From assembly GCA_964578885.1 (NCBI GenBank), contig CAZOEO010000006.1, positions 1 through 64,000 on the forward strand: 64,000 nt of DNA, read 5' to 3'. Numbering within the stretch: the stretch's first letter is position 1; each line of letters opens with the position of its first letter. The stretch is from CAZRHR01 sp964578885. Lineage in GTDB: Bacteria > Bacteroidota > Bacteroidia > CAIKAF01. The position numbers were made by a program, and so were the translations under genes. Of this stretch, positions 8,926-18,339 are shown piece after piece. The notes beneath the pieces are model-generated. The model was not told the DNA's origin. It did no database searches and saw nothing but the letters and a program-made list of their open reading frames with translations.

Positions 8926-10514
8926 GGATTAGGATTCACGGTAAGTTGGGCAATCCATTGCAATGCACAAGTATTCTGAGCCAACACGGACACCATTTGT
9001 CCGGTCGGCATGGTGCGAAGTTTCGCTTTTACACGAATTTGGCGAACTTCAGAAAGCCTGGCACCCAGGGAAGGGGATACGGGATATGTGAGTATGGTAC
9101 GGGTGGTTTGCTGACTGAAATTGCTTCCTGCAGTCAAAGGTGCTGCGGCAATTTCCTGTCCGGAAACCAATGAATCGACCACGGCTCCCTGTGCATCCAG
9201 CAACCAGGACGTTACTTCAAGTGAGAAAGGAAATCCATTGTCGGCCACTAATTTTAAATGACCACCTAATATGGAATTGGCCTGGGTAGTATTTTCGAAG
9301 TTAGCTTCCAGCGTATCGGTGAAAGTAAGAGAGCCCACAGAAAAGGCTAGCGGTGCTTTTACCTGTACTTTCAACTTGGGAGGAAAAGTGGGATAAAGAA
9401 AATCCCGATGTCCTGAAATGTTTCCTAATGGATTCACATCTAACACCATACGAGGTGTAATCTGATTCGGAAAAAACTGAAGAAAATCTAGAATATTAGA
9501 ATTTTGGGGATTAAACTGCCATGTCTTTTGGGATGGCTGAGGCGCAGAAACGGTGATTCCGCCTTGCGCACGGCTCATGTTTACAGTGGTCCCAAACACA
9601 GGGTGTTGTAGCTCTATTTGCTGTCCGGTGCTGGATTTTTCTCCACGGATTCCGATGGGTCTCACGCGCAAATCCGCCCCCAGATTATTTTGTAGCGTCA
9701 AGTCAATCTCTGCCTGATCCCAAAGCAGCTGATTTACTTGCATTTTGTCCAAGGCTTCCAGTGCAATGGGCGTTTGCACTTGTATGGTTTGTTGTCCAAA
9801 ATATCCTTGAGCGAAGCGCGGTTTCAAATCGAACATTTGGGTTTGAATGCGCAATAGAAACTGGCCCTGCGTGAGTGGAAGGGGCGTTTCGTCGGCAGGC
9901 AAAGTAACCTGCACTTGAATGGCCAGTTCATTCCATTTATTGAGGTTCAGGGTGCGTAAATCCATTTCCCAATCGGCCAAATTCAGGGTGCGTACGATGC
10001 GAATTGAATCGCCGCCGGGTGGAACGGCAGGAATTGTTTCTTTGATAATAAGGGGCAATCCATTTTTCCTTGCCATGGGAATTTGGTAAACGGCCTCAAC
10101 TCTTCTTGGCAATGCGGCCACCAATTCCACACGCAGCGTTCCACTGGCCACCTGTGCATAAGTGAGTTCCGCGGGTTCGGCATCGAATTTCAAAACAATG
10201 TCGTTCAGAGGTAAAGTTGTTCCCGGCGCCACTTCAAAATTTCCCAAGGGCCAGACGGCCGATTCGGTGGAAAAATAATCCCCAAGATCGGCAAGGGTAT
10301 CCACCCCAAAATCCAGGATTTCAGTTTGAAAATCAACCCACAACAATCCGTTAGGATCAGTAGACAATATTGTATCGCCCGTGAGTTGAGACAAATTTAA
10401 CTCCGTACGAGCCACAGGCGCCAGCCATTCCGACTCCCAACCTGTGTCTAATGGATTACAACCGGTGACCAGGCCTGCCAGCAGTCCTACACCCACCAAA
10501 AAACGCATTTTCAC
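8922..10514 (-). CDS. Uncharacterised lipoprotein
   Basis: A 530-residue protein with a lipoprotein signal peptide: LVGVGLLAGLVTGC places the lipidated Cys at residue 19. The mature part is rich in beta-strand-like segments and has no catalytic motif that I recognise; it may consist of immunoglobulin-like or LEA-like modules. It is the first gene of the operon with the barrel protein and the T9SS protein. Its role is unknown; lipoprotein plus barrel plus secreted protein suggests a surface structure. Only the lipoprotein call is directly supported. Confidence 0.75.
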   Translation of the reverse strand: MKMRFLVGVGLLAGLVTGCNPLDTGWESEWLAPVARTELNLSQLTGDTILSTDPNGLLWVDFQTEILDFGVDTLADLGDYFSTESAVWPLGNFEVAPGTTLPLNDIVLKFDAEPAELTYAQVASGTLRVELVAALPRRVEAVYQIPMARKNGLPLIIKETIPAVPPGGDSIRIVRTLNLADWEMDLRTLNLNKWNELAIQVQVTLPADETPLPLTQGQFLLRIQTQMFDLKPRFAQGYFGQQTIQVQTPIALEALDKMQVNQLLWDQAEIDLTLQNNLGADLRVRPIGIRGEKSSTGQQIELQHPVFGTTVNMSRAQGGITVSAPQPSQKTWQFNPQNSNILDFLQFFPNQITPRMVLDVNPLGNISGHRDFLYPTFPPKLKVQVKAPLAFSVGSLTFTDTLEANFENTTQANSILGGHLKLVADNGFPFSLEVTSWLLDAQGAVVDSLVSGQEIAAAPLTAGSNFSQQTTRTILTYPVSPSLGARLSEVRQIRVKAKLRTMPTGQMVSVLAQNTCALQWIAQLTVNPNP

Positions 10515-10568
10515 TCCGTGAAGATACAGGATTTGGCTGAAAATTTGGCGTGGAAAAGCGGGAAAGCA

Positions 10569-11870
10569 TTAGGACGGGTTTTCGTATTTCCCGGGCCATC
10601 GTGCGGCCAAAAACCGCCGCATCTCTTCTTCTCTTGGATTTTGCGCCGGCACATAAAACAATTTGTTTTTCAACGCATCCGGTAAATAATTCTGGGGTGT
10701 AAAATGACCTGGAAAGTCATGAGGATAAGCATATCCGGCTCCGTAGCCCAACTCTTTCATCAATGTAATGGGTGCATTTCTCAGATGCAATGGCACTTCC
10801 AGGTCACCGGTTTCTTGTACGGTTTTCAGGGCTTCGCCAATTGCTAAATAAGAAGCATTGGATTTTGCAGAACTTGCTAAAAAAATCACTACTTGCGATA
10901 AAATAATACGGGCTTCTGGCATGCCAATCGCTTTCACCGACTCCATGCCGGTTTGCGCCATCAGGAGGGCATTGGGATTGGCATTTCCAATGTCTTCACT
11001 GGCCAGAATAACCAATCTTCTGGCAATAAATACTGGATCTTCGCCCGCGTTTAACATCCTTGCGAGCCAATAAACGCCAGCCTGAGGATCACTTCCGCGA
11101 ATCGATTTAATAAATGCGGAGATGACATCATAATGTTGTTCTCCGGTCTTGTCATATCGTCCGATATGATGCAAAGCCACCTGACGCACCAGGGTATTGG
11201 TAATTTGAGGTGGTTGTTGGCGAACGGCAGCCATGGCCGCCATTTCCAAAATATTTAAAAGACGCCGCGCATCGCCTCCGGACAACACCATCAGCGCTTC
11301 CGTTTCTTCCACGGTAACACCAAGACCTTTTAGCCATTCATCCTTTTCCAAAGCATGAGAAATAACTCTTAGCAAGGCTTCGGATTCCAGCGGCTTCAGG
11401 ACCATGAGTTGGCAGCGGCTCAACAAAGCCGCATTCACCTCGAAACCCGGATTTTCGGTAGTGGCGCCAATCAAACAAAAAGTACCCTTTTCCACGGCCG
11501 CCAGCAGTGCATCTTGTTGTCCTTTATTGAAACGATGGATCTCATCGATAAACACCACCGGCTTTTTTCCCTGACGCCAGAGACTACCTTTTTCGGCCCA
11601 TTCAATAGCTTCCCGAACTTCTTTTACACCCGCAGAAATGGCATTTAATGCGCGAAATTCCCGTTGGGTTAAAGCCGCGAGCATTCGTCCCAAGGTGGTT
11701 TTACCCACACCGGGCGGGCCCCATAAAATCATGGATGGAAGCAATCCCTGATCCACCATTTGAGAAAATGGACCATCGGGACCGGTCAGGTGTTCTTGTC
11801 CGACCAAATCGGACAAAGTTTGAGGCCGCATGCGTTCGGCCAATGGAATTTCGGGTAAACCTTCTGACAT
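10569..11870 (-). CDS. rarA: Replication-associated recombination protein A (AAA ATPase)
   Basis: RarA/MgsA (eukaryotic WRNIP1 relative) acts at stalled replication forks together with SSB. The 433-residue protein has Walker A GPPGVGKT at 51-58, Walker B VVFIDEIHRFN at about 105-115, sensor 1 (IGATTENPGFEVN), and the C-terminal tetramerisation region with SIRGSDPQAGVYWLARML and SEDIGNANPNAL, which separate it from DnaX and RuvB. Length is normal. It stands alone on the minus strand, divergent from gldA across an 87-bp gap, which must hold both promoters. Confidence 0.95.
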   Translation of the reverse strand: MSEGLPEIPLAERMRPQTLSDLVGQEHLTGPDGPFSQMVDQGLLPSMILWGPPGVGKTTLGRMLAALTQREFRALNAISAGVKEVREAIEWAEKGSLWRQGKKPVVFIDEIHRFNKGQQDALLAAVEKGTFCLIGATTENPGFEVNAALLSRCQLMVLKPLESEALLRVISHALEKDEWLKGLGVTVEETEALMVLSGGDARRLLNILEMAAMAAVRQQPPQITNTLVRQVALHHIGRYDKTGEQHYDVISAFIKSIRGSDPQAGVYWLARMLNAGEDPVFIARRLVILASEDIGNANPNALLMAQTGMESVKAIGMPEARIILSQVVIFLASSAKSNASYLAIGEALKTVQETGDLEVPLHLRNAPITLMKELGYGAGYAYPHDFPGHFTPQNYLPDALKNKLFYVPAQNPREEEMRRFLAARWPGKYENPS

Positions 11871-11957
11871 GCCACAAAGGTAGCGGTTCAGGATATAATT
11901 CCAGAAAAATGCCTAAAGCCTTCGTACCTTATCGGTTTCCTTCTTTACTTTGCACTT

Positions 11958-12881
11958 ATGTCCATTCGTGTTTCGCAAATTACCAAGCGCTACGGCGCCC
12001 AACTGGCTCTGGATTCTGTCAGTTTGGAAGTGGGAGAAGGCGTGATTGCCGGATTTTTAGGTCCAAACGGAGCGGGAAAATCCACCCTCATGAAAATCCT
12101 GACCGGCTACGTGCAGGCCACTTCCGGTTCGGCGGCCATTTGCGGTATTCCTGTGGCACCACACCAGTTGGAGATTCGGAAAAAAGTAGGCTATTTGCCA
12201 GAATCCAATCCATTGTATATGGACATGTATGTGCGAGAATATCTTGCTTTTTGCGCCGGTTTGCATCAAATTCCGCAAAGCCAGCAGAAAGAGGCCATCG
12301 AGTCCATGATTCAGCGCACCGGACTGGGCCGTGAAGCCCACAAAAAAATTGGCGCCTTGTCCAAAGGTTACAAACAAAGGGTTGGATTGGCCGCCGCCAT
12401 GATTCACGATCCGGAAGTGTTGATTTTGGATGAGCCCACCTCCGGTCTGGACCCCAATCAATTGGTAGAAATCCGGAAACTCATTTTGGATCTGGGAAAA
12501 TCCAAAACCCTGCTGATTTCCACCCACAACATGAAAGAAGTGGAAGCACTTTGTTCTCAGGTTATTATTTTGGACCGCGGTGTAGTGAAAGCCAACGAAC
12601 CCATTCAAAATCTCAGGGGAACAGCACAGGCCAGCCAACGAATTTTGTTGGTGGAATTGGATAAACCCATGTCTAAAAAGAGTTTGCAAGACATTGCCGG
12701 AGTGCGCAAAGTAAAAGCCATTTCAGACCAACAATTCCTGCTGGAAGTTACAGGAGATCAAGATCATCGTCCGGCGGTGTTTCAATGGGCTGTGCAATCG
12801 GGATGTATGGTCTTAGCCATGCATTATCAGGAACAAGACATGGAAACCGTGTTTAGACAACGCACCCAAAATGGAGGATAA
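11958..12881 (+). CDS. gldA: ABC transporter ATP-binding protein, GldA-like
   Basis: Cytoplasmic ATPase subunit of an ABC exporter. In Bacteroidota, GldA works with GldF and GldG in the gliding-motility ABC transporter. The 307-residue protein has Walker A GPNGAGKST at 35-43, signature LSKGYKQR at 134-141, Walker B VLILDEPTSGLDP at 154-166 and the switch His in STHNMKEVEAL. The blocks IRKKVGYLPESNPLY and MDMYVREYLAF match GldA closely. No gldF or gldG lies nearby, so the partners must be elsewhere. A general ABC-2 type drug or polysaccharide exporter subunit is the alternative. It overlaps the downstream Nudix gene by 11 bp. Confidence 0.78.
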   Translation: MSIRVSQITKRYGAQLALDSVSLEVGEGVIAGFLGPNGAGKSTLMKILTGYVQATSGSAAICGIPVAPHQLEIRKKVGYLPESNPLYMDMYVREYLAFCAGLHQIPQSQQKEAIESMIQRTGLGREAHKKIGALSKGYKQRVGLAAAMIHDPEVLILDEPTSGLDPNQLVEIRKLILDLGKSKTLLISTHNMKEVEALCSQVIILDRGVVKANEPIQNLRGTAQASQRILLVELDKPMSKKSLQDIAGVRKVKAISDQQFLLEVTGDQDHRPAVFQWAVQSGCMVLAMHYQEQDMETVFRQRTQNGG

Positions 12882-13269
12882 ACCCCTTATCGACGTGGTT
12901 TGCGGCCTCATCAAAAAAGACAGCCGTACGTTTTGGGCCAGAAAAAAACCCGGACAAACCCACGAAGGATTATGGGAAATGCCTGGAGGAAAAATACAAT
13001 CCGGCGAAACTTTATTTCGGGCTTTACAGCGGGAATTACAGGAAGAATTTGGCATGGAAATCGTTCTTTCCGATGAATCCCCCATTTCCATTGAACATGA
13101 TGCGTACCGGCTTTGGCTTTTGCCCGTTTACTGGCAGCAAGGCCCCGATTTTCTGATTGACCACGACGCCTGTGGTTGGTTTACCTCAGAAGAATGGCCT
13201 CTTTTGCCTATGAATGCACACGAAAAAACTTTGGCTCAAGCGTATTTTGTGGACAAAAATTTGCGCTAA
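12871..13269 (+). CDS. Nudix (deoxy)nucleoside triphosphate pyrophosphohydrolase
   Basis: MutT-like hydrolase that removes oxidised or non-canonical nucleoside triphosphates. The 132-residue protein has a complete Nudix box (GX5EX7REUXEEXGU) at residues 40-62, with Gly40, Glu46, Arg54-Glu55 and Glu58-Glu59. The entry strands IDVVCGLIKKDSRTFWARK and WEMPGGK match the MutT/8-oxo-dGTPase type. It overlaps the end of the ABC ATPase gene by 11 bp, so translation is probably coupled. The exact substrate cannot be fixed from sequence. Confidence 0.88.
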   Translation: MEDKPLIDVVCGLIKKDSRTFWARKKPGQTHEGLWEMPGGKIQSGETLFRALQRELQEEFGMEIVLSDESPISIEHDAYRLWLLPVYWQQGPDFLIDHDACGWFTSEEWPLLPMNAHEKTLAQAYFVDKNLR

Positions 13270-13658
13270 GGGCTCATTTTTTCAAAAGACTGATGGCCGG
13301 AATGTGACCTAATGAAAGAAATCATTCAGAAAGAAATCATTTTTTCCGCCACAAAGATTGCAATTTTGGGGAGTGACCCGATGCAAGGAGGCTGAGTCTC
13401 CCGAAGCCCAATGACCGGAGAAAAGTAACAAATCGACCGGCTACACCGCCAAGGATTTCGCCAAAAAATCTACCAATCAATCCGTTTCCAGAAACCCGGA
13501 AAACCCGAATAATACAAGCTCAACCCTCTTCAAAACCAATCTGTTTAAAAAAAAATAACATTGCTACATGGCCCACCACATGGCTGAGGAAAGATAAATA
13601 CAGACATTTGTCACCTGCAACAGCAACCAGATTAAGGTTTTGCTGTTTATTCTAGCAC
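13270..13658. other. Intergenic region before the TonB receptor
   Basis: About 390 bp without a credible gene. It contains a tandem GAAAGAAATCATT repeat near 13313-13340. It must hold the promoter of the receptor-DUF4249-trxB run, but no exact TAnnTTTG box stands out. No RNA gene was recognised. Confidence 0.4.
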
Positions 13659-16043
13659 ATGAATAAAACGACCTTATTTTTTATCTGCCTTTTTATAGGT
13701 TTTAGCGCAGTTGCACAGGCGCCGGTGAAAGGTAAAGTGACTCTGAGCGGCTACATTCGCCACGATGCCACCGGAGAACCTTTGATTGGAGCTACTTTGT
13801 ATTTCCCGAGCATTCAAAAAGGAACAGCGACCAATGCGTATGGATTTTATTCCATTAGCCTGGACAAAGGCACCTATCCTATTCAGGTCAATTATATTGG
13901 ATTTCAGGGCGTTACCGACACCATAGAATTAACACAAAATATTACCCGTGCCTTCAATCTCGCAGAAGCCACCATTACCACTCAAACCATTACCATTACC
14001 GACGAAGTCACCCGCCAGAATGTAGAAAGCACACAGATGAGCACCGTGGAGCTCACCATGGAAACCATTAAAAAAGTTCCGGCGATTTTTGGGGAAATTG
14101 ACTTGCTGAAAACCATCCAACTTTTACCCGGGGTAAAATCTTCGGGCGAAGGGAATGCCGGCTTTTATGTGCGTGGCGGCGGTCCTGACCAAAACCTGAT
14201 TTTGCTGGACAATGCCACCGTGTATAATGCCTCCCACCTTTTTGGCTTTTTCTCCGTTTTCAATTCCGATGCCATCCGCAGCGTTAACTTGGTGAAAGGT
14301 GGCATGCCGGCCCAATATGGGGGGCGCCTGTCTTCCGTCCTTGATATTTCGATGAAAGAGGGAAACATGAAAAAATTTCATGGTGCCGGTGGCATTGGCC
14401 TCATCGCCACCCGCCTTACCTTCGATGGACCCATTGTGGAAGATAAGTTGTCCTACTTGATTTCCGGTCGTCGCACCTACATCGATGCCCTGCTGGCACC
14501 TTTTGCCGGAGAAGGAAGTCAGCTCAACGGAAACAGCTATTATTTCTACGACCTCAACGCCAAACTTCAATGGAAAATTGGCGAAAAAGACCGACTTTTC
14601 TTTTCTGGCTATTATGGAAAAGATGCGTTTAGATTTAGAAGTCCCTCCTCCGATTTGGCCATCGATATTCCCTGGGGAAATGCCATTGCGTCCTTGCGCT
14701 GGAATCACCAATTCGGCAGTAAACTTTTCCTAAACACCACGTTCTCCTTTACCGATTACGTATTTAGTACCAATGCAGATTCCGAAAATTTCAGTTTCGG
14801 ACTGAACTCCGGCATCCGTGACTTTAACATCAAAACCGATTGGGATTGGATGGTGTCGCCCAAGCATTTCATCAAATTCGGCACTGAAATGGTATATCAC
14901 CGCTTTACTCCATCCACGGCCAGGGCCAGAATTCAGGACACCGAAATCGTACCGGAAAGAGTTCAACATATTTATGCACACGACTGGTCTGTCTATTTTC
15001 AGGATGAATTTTCCGTGGGTTCCCGCTGGAAATTCAACGCCGGTTTTCGACTCACATATTTCCAGCATACCGGTCCCTTCGACCGTTATGTAAAAAATGA
15101 AGAAGGCGTGAACATTGATACATTGCGGTTTGGCACCCTCGAAAACATTCAGGATTACCTGCGACCAGAACCGCGATTCTCCGCGCGTTTCCGCATCAAC
15201 GAAAATTCATCGCTCAAAGGCGCCGTTACACTGAATTACCAAAATCTGCATTTGGCCAACCTCGCCACCGTATCGCTTCCCACTGACGTTTGGCTTCCCT
15301 CAACCTCGCTCATTAAACTCCAGCAAGCGTTTCAGGCCAACCTTGGGTATTTCCGGAATTTTCTGAACAATACCATTGAAACCTCTGTGGAAGTGTATTT
15401 TAAACACATGAGCAATCTGGTGGAGTACAAAGACAACAGCAGCTTTGCCGACATTATCAATGACAATCCGGACAATGTGCTTGCATTTGGCCAAGGCCGC
15501 TCATACGGAGCTGAGTTTTTTGTAAAAAAAGCCGTAGGAAAATGGACCGGTTGGATTGGGTACACCCTTGCCTGGACCCAACGTTATGGTTTTGATAAAA
15601 GCCTTGTGAATTATGACGGCGATTTCTTTTACCCGCGTTACGACCGCCGCCACGACATCGCCATCACCCTCTCCTATGATGTATCGCCCCGATGGAATTT
15701 AGGTGCCGTATTCGTGTACAGCACCGGAAACGCACTGGCCGTGCCTTCTTCCTATTATTTCGTAGGAACGCAATTGGTTCCCAACTTCGAGGACCGCGAC
15801 AATTTCCGACTGGCCGATTATCATCGCCTCGACGTATCGGCCACTTACCGCCTAAACAAACCCGAAGCCAAATGGCGTTCCGAGCTCAACATTTCTGTAT
15901 ATAACCTGTACAGCAGACTCAACCCCTTCTTCGTCTTTTTCGATATCGAACAAAATCCGGATGACCAATCCGTTGGTTTTAAAGGAAAACAAGTCTCCCT
16001 ATTTCCCATCATTCCCTCCATCACCTGGAACTTTAGCTTTTAA
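13659..16043 (+). CDS. TonB-dependent receptor with carboxypeptidase-like domain
   Basis: Outer-membrane active transporter energised by TonB. The 794-residue protein has a signal peptide (TLFFICLFIGFSAVAQA), a CarboxypepD-reg-like N-terminal domain at about 28-110 (SGYIRHDATGEPLIGATLYF to GFYSISLDKGTY), a plug domain at about 125-235 (LLPGVKSSGEGNAGFYVRGG, DQNLILLDNATVYN, KGGMPAQYGGRLSSVLDI), and a 22-strand-type barrel ending in TWNFSF. The DUF4249 lipoprotein 5 bp downstream is its usual companion. The substrate is unknown; there is no polysaccharide-utilisation gene nearby, so it is not a SusC-SusD pair. Confidence 0.92.
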   Translation: MNKTTLFFICLFIGFSAVAQAPVKGKVTLSGYIRHDATGEPLIGATLYFPSIQKGTATNAYGFYSISLDKGTYPIQVNYIGFQGVTDTIELTQNITRAFNLAEATITTQTITITDEVTRQNVESTQMSTVELTMETIKKVPAIFGEIDLLKTIQLLPGVKSSGEGNAGFYVRGGGPDQNLILLDNATVYNASHLFGFFSVFNSDAIRSVNLVKGGMPAQYGGRLSSVLDISMKEGNMKKFHGAGGIGLIATRLTFDGPIVEDKLSYLISGRRTYIDALLAPFAGEGSQLNGNSYYFYDLNAKLQWKIGEKDRLFFSGYYGKDAFRFRSPSSDLAIDIPWGNAIASLRWNHQFGSKLFLNTTFSFTDYVFSTNADSENFSFGLNSGIRDFNIKTDWDWMVSPKHFIKFGTEMVYHRFTPSTARARIQDTEIVPERVQHIYAHDWSVYFQDEFSVGSRWKFNAGFRLTYFQHTGPFDRYVKNEEGVNIDTLRFGTLENIQDYLRPEPRFSARFRINENSSLKGAVTLNYQNLHLANLATVSLPTDVWLPSTSLIKLQQAFQANLGYFRNFLNNTIETSVEVYFKHMSNLVEYKDNSSFADIINDNPDNVLAFGQGRSYGAEFFVKKAVGKWTGWIGYTLAWTQRYGFDKSLVNYDGDFFYPRYDRRHDIAITLSYDVSPRWNLGAVFVYSTGNALAVPSSYYFVGTQLVPNFEDRDNFRLADYHRLDVSATYRLNKPEAKWRSELNISVYNLYSRLNPFFVFFDIEQNPDDQSVGFKGKQVSLFPIIPSITWNFSF

Positions 16044-16048
16044 ACACC

Positions 16049-16948
16049 ATGCGTGCCCTCCAAAAAATATTCCTTTTATCCCTGACCTCGCTCTTGTGGG
16101 TAGGATGTGAAAAAGAAATCGACATTGATCTGCCCACACCCGAAGCCATTGTGGTGGTAGATGGTTTTATTGAAAACGACCAGTTTGCCCAAGTGGTGGT
16201 GACACGTTCCATTCCGTATTTTGGTCAGGTGGACTTTAACACCCTCGCCGGCAGTTTTATTCAGGATGCCATTGTGGTCATTTCAGACGGACAACTAATG
16301 GATACCTTGCAGCTCACCATCAATCCGACGGCATTCCCTCCCATTTATTTTCAAGGAACCAATCCGGCGCTGAAAGGACAGGTAGGTAAGCAGTATTTTC
16401 TCACCGTGATTGCGGACGGAGACACCATTACAGGATCTACTACCATTCCCCAACTGGTTTATTTAGACTCCATTTACTGGAAACCAGATGTCGATTTCAA
16501 CGTGGAAAACGACTCCCTCGGGTTTGGCATGGGACGTTTCAAAGATCCCGATACCATTGGAAATAACTATCGTATTTTTTCAAAACGACAAGACTATCCG
16601 GGGTTTCGTTCTGCCAGCCGTTCCGTATCCGACGACCGCCTGGTCAATGGACAAGACATAACGTTTCAATTTATCCGTCCCCGCATTATACCCAATTTCC
16701 TGACGCCTGATTCCCTGGACGAAGACCGACAAACCAGAATTTTTTACAAGCGAGGCGATACCATCCAGGTTCGCTATTGCACCTTGGATCGCGCCAGCTA
16801 CGATTATATCCGCACTTACGAAATTGCCGCCGGAAGTTTTGGGAATCCCTTTGCAGCACCCACATTTGTTCGTAGCAACCTGCAAGGCGGTTTAGGCGGA
16901 TTCGTAGGCTATGGTGCTACTTATTACACTTACATTGTGCCGCAATAA
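16049..16948 (+). CDS. DUF4249 family lipoprotein
   Basis: A 299-residue lipoprotein with signal peptide and lipobox (LLWVGC, Cys at about residue 20). The opening EKEIDIDLPTPEAIVVVDGF and the block QVVVTRSIPYFG are characteristic of DUF4249. These are Bacteroidota outer-membrane lipoproteins found directly after TonB-dependent receptors, as here with 5 bp spacing. They are thought to help the receptor at the surface; the mechanism is unknown. The mature part is beta-rich and has no catalytic motif. Confidence 0.88.
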   Translation: MRALQKIFLLSLTSLLWVGCEKEIDIDLPTPEAIVVVDGFIENDQFAQVVVTRSIPYFGQVDFNTLAGSFIQDAIVVISDGQLMDTLQLTINPTAFPPIYFQGTNPALKGQVGKQYFLTVIADGDTITGSTTIPQLVYLDSIYWKPDVDFNVENDSLGFGMGRFKDPDTIGNNYRIFSKRQDYPGFRSASRSVSDDRLVNGQDITFQFIRPRIIPNFLTPDSLDEDRQTRIFYKRGDTIQVRYCTLDRASYDYIRTYEIAAGSFGNPFAAPTFVRSNLQGGLGGFVGYGATYYTYIVPQ

Positions 16949-16974
16949 CGTATTTTGTGGAAAATTTAAACAAA

Positions 16975-17922
16975 ATGACCAAAGATAATCCCATTTCCTG
17001 TTTGATTTTAGGCTCAGGACCAGCAGGTTACACCGCTGCCATTTATGCTGCACGGGCAGGATTACAACCCGTCATGTACACCGGCGACCAACCCGGCGGC
17101 CAGCTCATGATTACCACCGACGTAGAGAATTTCCCCGGTTATCCCAAAGGCGTGATGGGCCCGGAAATGATGGAAGATTTGCGCCAGCAGGCCGAGCGAT
17201 TTGGCACTGACATCCGCATGGGCATGGGCACGGCTGTAGATTTGAGCGCGCGGCCCTTTAAAGTGACCATCGACGGCGAAAAAGAGATTTACAGTCAAAC
17301 GCTCATCATCACCACCGGCGCATCCGCGAAATGGTTGGGATTGCCCAGCGAACAACATTTTAATGGCAAAGGCGTATCGGCCTGCGCCGTGTGCGACGGA
17401 TTCTTTTTCCGCGGACAAGACGTGGCCATTGTGGGTGGCGGCGATACCGCTTGCGAAGAAGCCTCCTACCTAAGCAAACTGGCCCGGAAAGTCTACATGA
17501 TTGTGCGCCGGAACGAGTTGCGCGCTTCCAAAATCATGCAGCAGCGGGTGCTCAAAGCCCCGAACATTGAGATGGTATGGGAAAGCGAAACTTTAGAGAT
17601 TCTTGGCGACCAGGGCGTTACCGGCGCCAAAGTGCGGAATGTACGGACCGGGGAAGAGCAAATTTTACCCGTCACCGGATTTTTTGTAGCCATAGGTCAC
17701 CAGCCCAACACCGGAATTTTTAAAGGGCAGTTGGACATGGACGAGGCCGGTTACCTCAAAACCATTCCTGGCACCACCCAGACCAGCATTCCCGGTGTTT
17801 TTGCGGCCGGCGACGTGCAAGATAACGTGTACCGACAAGCCGTAACCGCGGCGGGCACGGGTTGCATGGCGGCTTTAGAAGCCGAGCGGTTTTTAGCTGC
17901 GGAAGAAGCGGCCCACGGTTAA
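16975..17922 (+). CDS. trxB: Thioredoxin-disulfide reductase
   Basis: FAD- and NADPH-dependent enzyme that reduces thioredoxin. From ATG 16975 the protein is 315 residues; a GTG at 16957 in frame would add six but is a less likely start. It has the FAD-binding GSGPAG at 13-18, the redox CAVC at 137-140 in the usual SACAVCDGFFF setting, the NADPH motif GGGDTACEEA at about 157-166, and the C-terminal GVFAAGDVQD block. Length and motif order are standard for low-molecular-weight bacterial TrxB. It is the last core gene before the AT-rich accessory island. Confidence 0.96.
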   Translation: MTKDNPISCLILGSGPAGYTAAIYAARAGLQPVMYTGDQPGGQLMITTDVENFPGYPKGVMGPEMMEDLRQQAERFGTDIRMGMGTAVDLSARPFKVTIDGEKEIYSQTLIITTGASAKWLGLPSEQHFNGKGVSACAVCDGFFFRGQDVAIVGGGDTACEEASYLSKLARKVYMIVRRNELRASKIMQQRVLKAPNIEMVWESETLEILGDQGVTGAKVRNVRTGEEQILPVTGFFVAIGHQPNTGIFKGQLDMDEAGYLKTIPGTTQTSIPGVFAAGDVQDNVYRQAVTAAGTGCMAALEAERFLAAEEAAHG

Positions 17923-17923
17923 C

Positions 17924-17944
17924 TTTTTTTTTTTTGGGGGGGGG
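17924..17944. repeat. T12-G9 homopolymer tract
   Basis: Twelve T followed directly by nine G, one base after the trxB stop codon. It is the left edge of the AT-rich island. Tracts like this slip during replication and are also common sequencing error sites. It lies outside any reading frame, so it would not phase-vary a protein. Confidence 0.8.
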
Positions 17945-17948
17945 ACGG

Positions 17949-17988
17949 CTTAGTGAAATTGACCTTCAAAGATGTCAATTTCACTAAG
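17949..17988. repeat. Perfect 15-bp inverted repeat
   Basis: CTTAGTGAAATTGAC and its exact complement GTCAATTTCACTAAG, separated by ten bases. No T-run follows on the plus strand, so it is not a standard terminator for trxB. On the minus strand it is followed by a C-run and an A-run. It could be an mRNA-stabilising hairpin, a protein site, or a relic of a mobile element end at the island boundary. Confidence 0.75.
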
Positions 17989-18204
17989 AAACCATACTAT
18001 ATGCCATAGAAAGCCACTTTGCTCATTTAAAAACAAACTGCGCAATTACAATGGGCTCTCCAATAAATGTTAGATCAATTTCATAGATTAGTTTTTGTGG
18101 GTTTAATGAGCTCTAAAAATAAATAGTTTGCGCAGTAAGGCCCAAGACAATGATTAACATATTTGTCGGCCACCTATTTTTCCCAGGCGACTTACACCAC
18201 AGAA

Positions 18205-18290
18205 AGCTCATGGCCGTTTCAATTGAATAGTTCAAATTTCAATCTAATCAACTATATTTACAGACTGTCGAACAGACTGCCACATACCCT
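18205..18290 (+). promoter_or_regulatory. Island promoter repeat, copy 1
   Basis: An 86-bp sequence nearly identical to 24387-24473: only three differences in the first 66 bases. It contains the inverted repeat TTGAATAGTTCAA and the Bacteroidota -7-like box TATATTTA within AACTATATTTACA. It ends about 50 bp before the cold-shock-domain gene. Position and content suggest a shared promoter and operator for two transcription units of the island. Between 17989 and 18204 I see only AT-rich sequence without a gene. Confidence 0.65.
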
Positions 18291-18339
18291 AAATGTAAAG
18301 AAAATCACTAAATGCCATCCACAAAATTCTTAAAAGGAT

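Noticed and set aside
17924..17944. Phase-variable homopolymer switching a gene
   Set aside because: It follows the trxB stop codon and lies outside any reading frame. Promoter spacing effects are unlikely because the next gene starts about 400 bp away.
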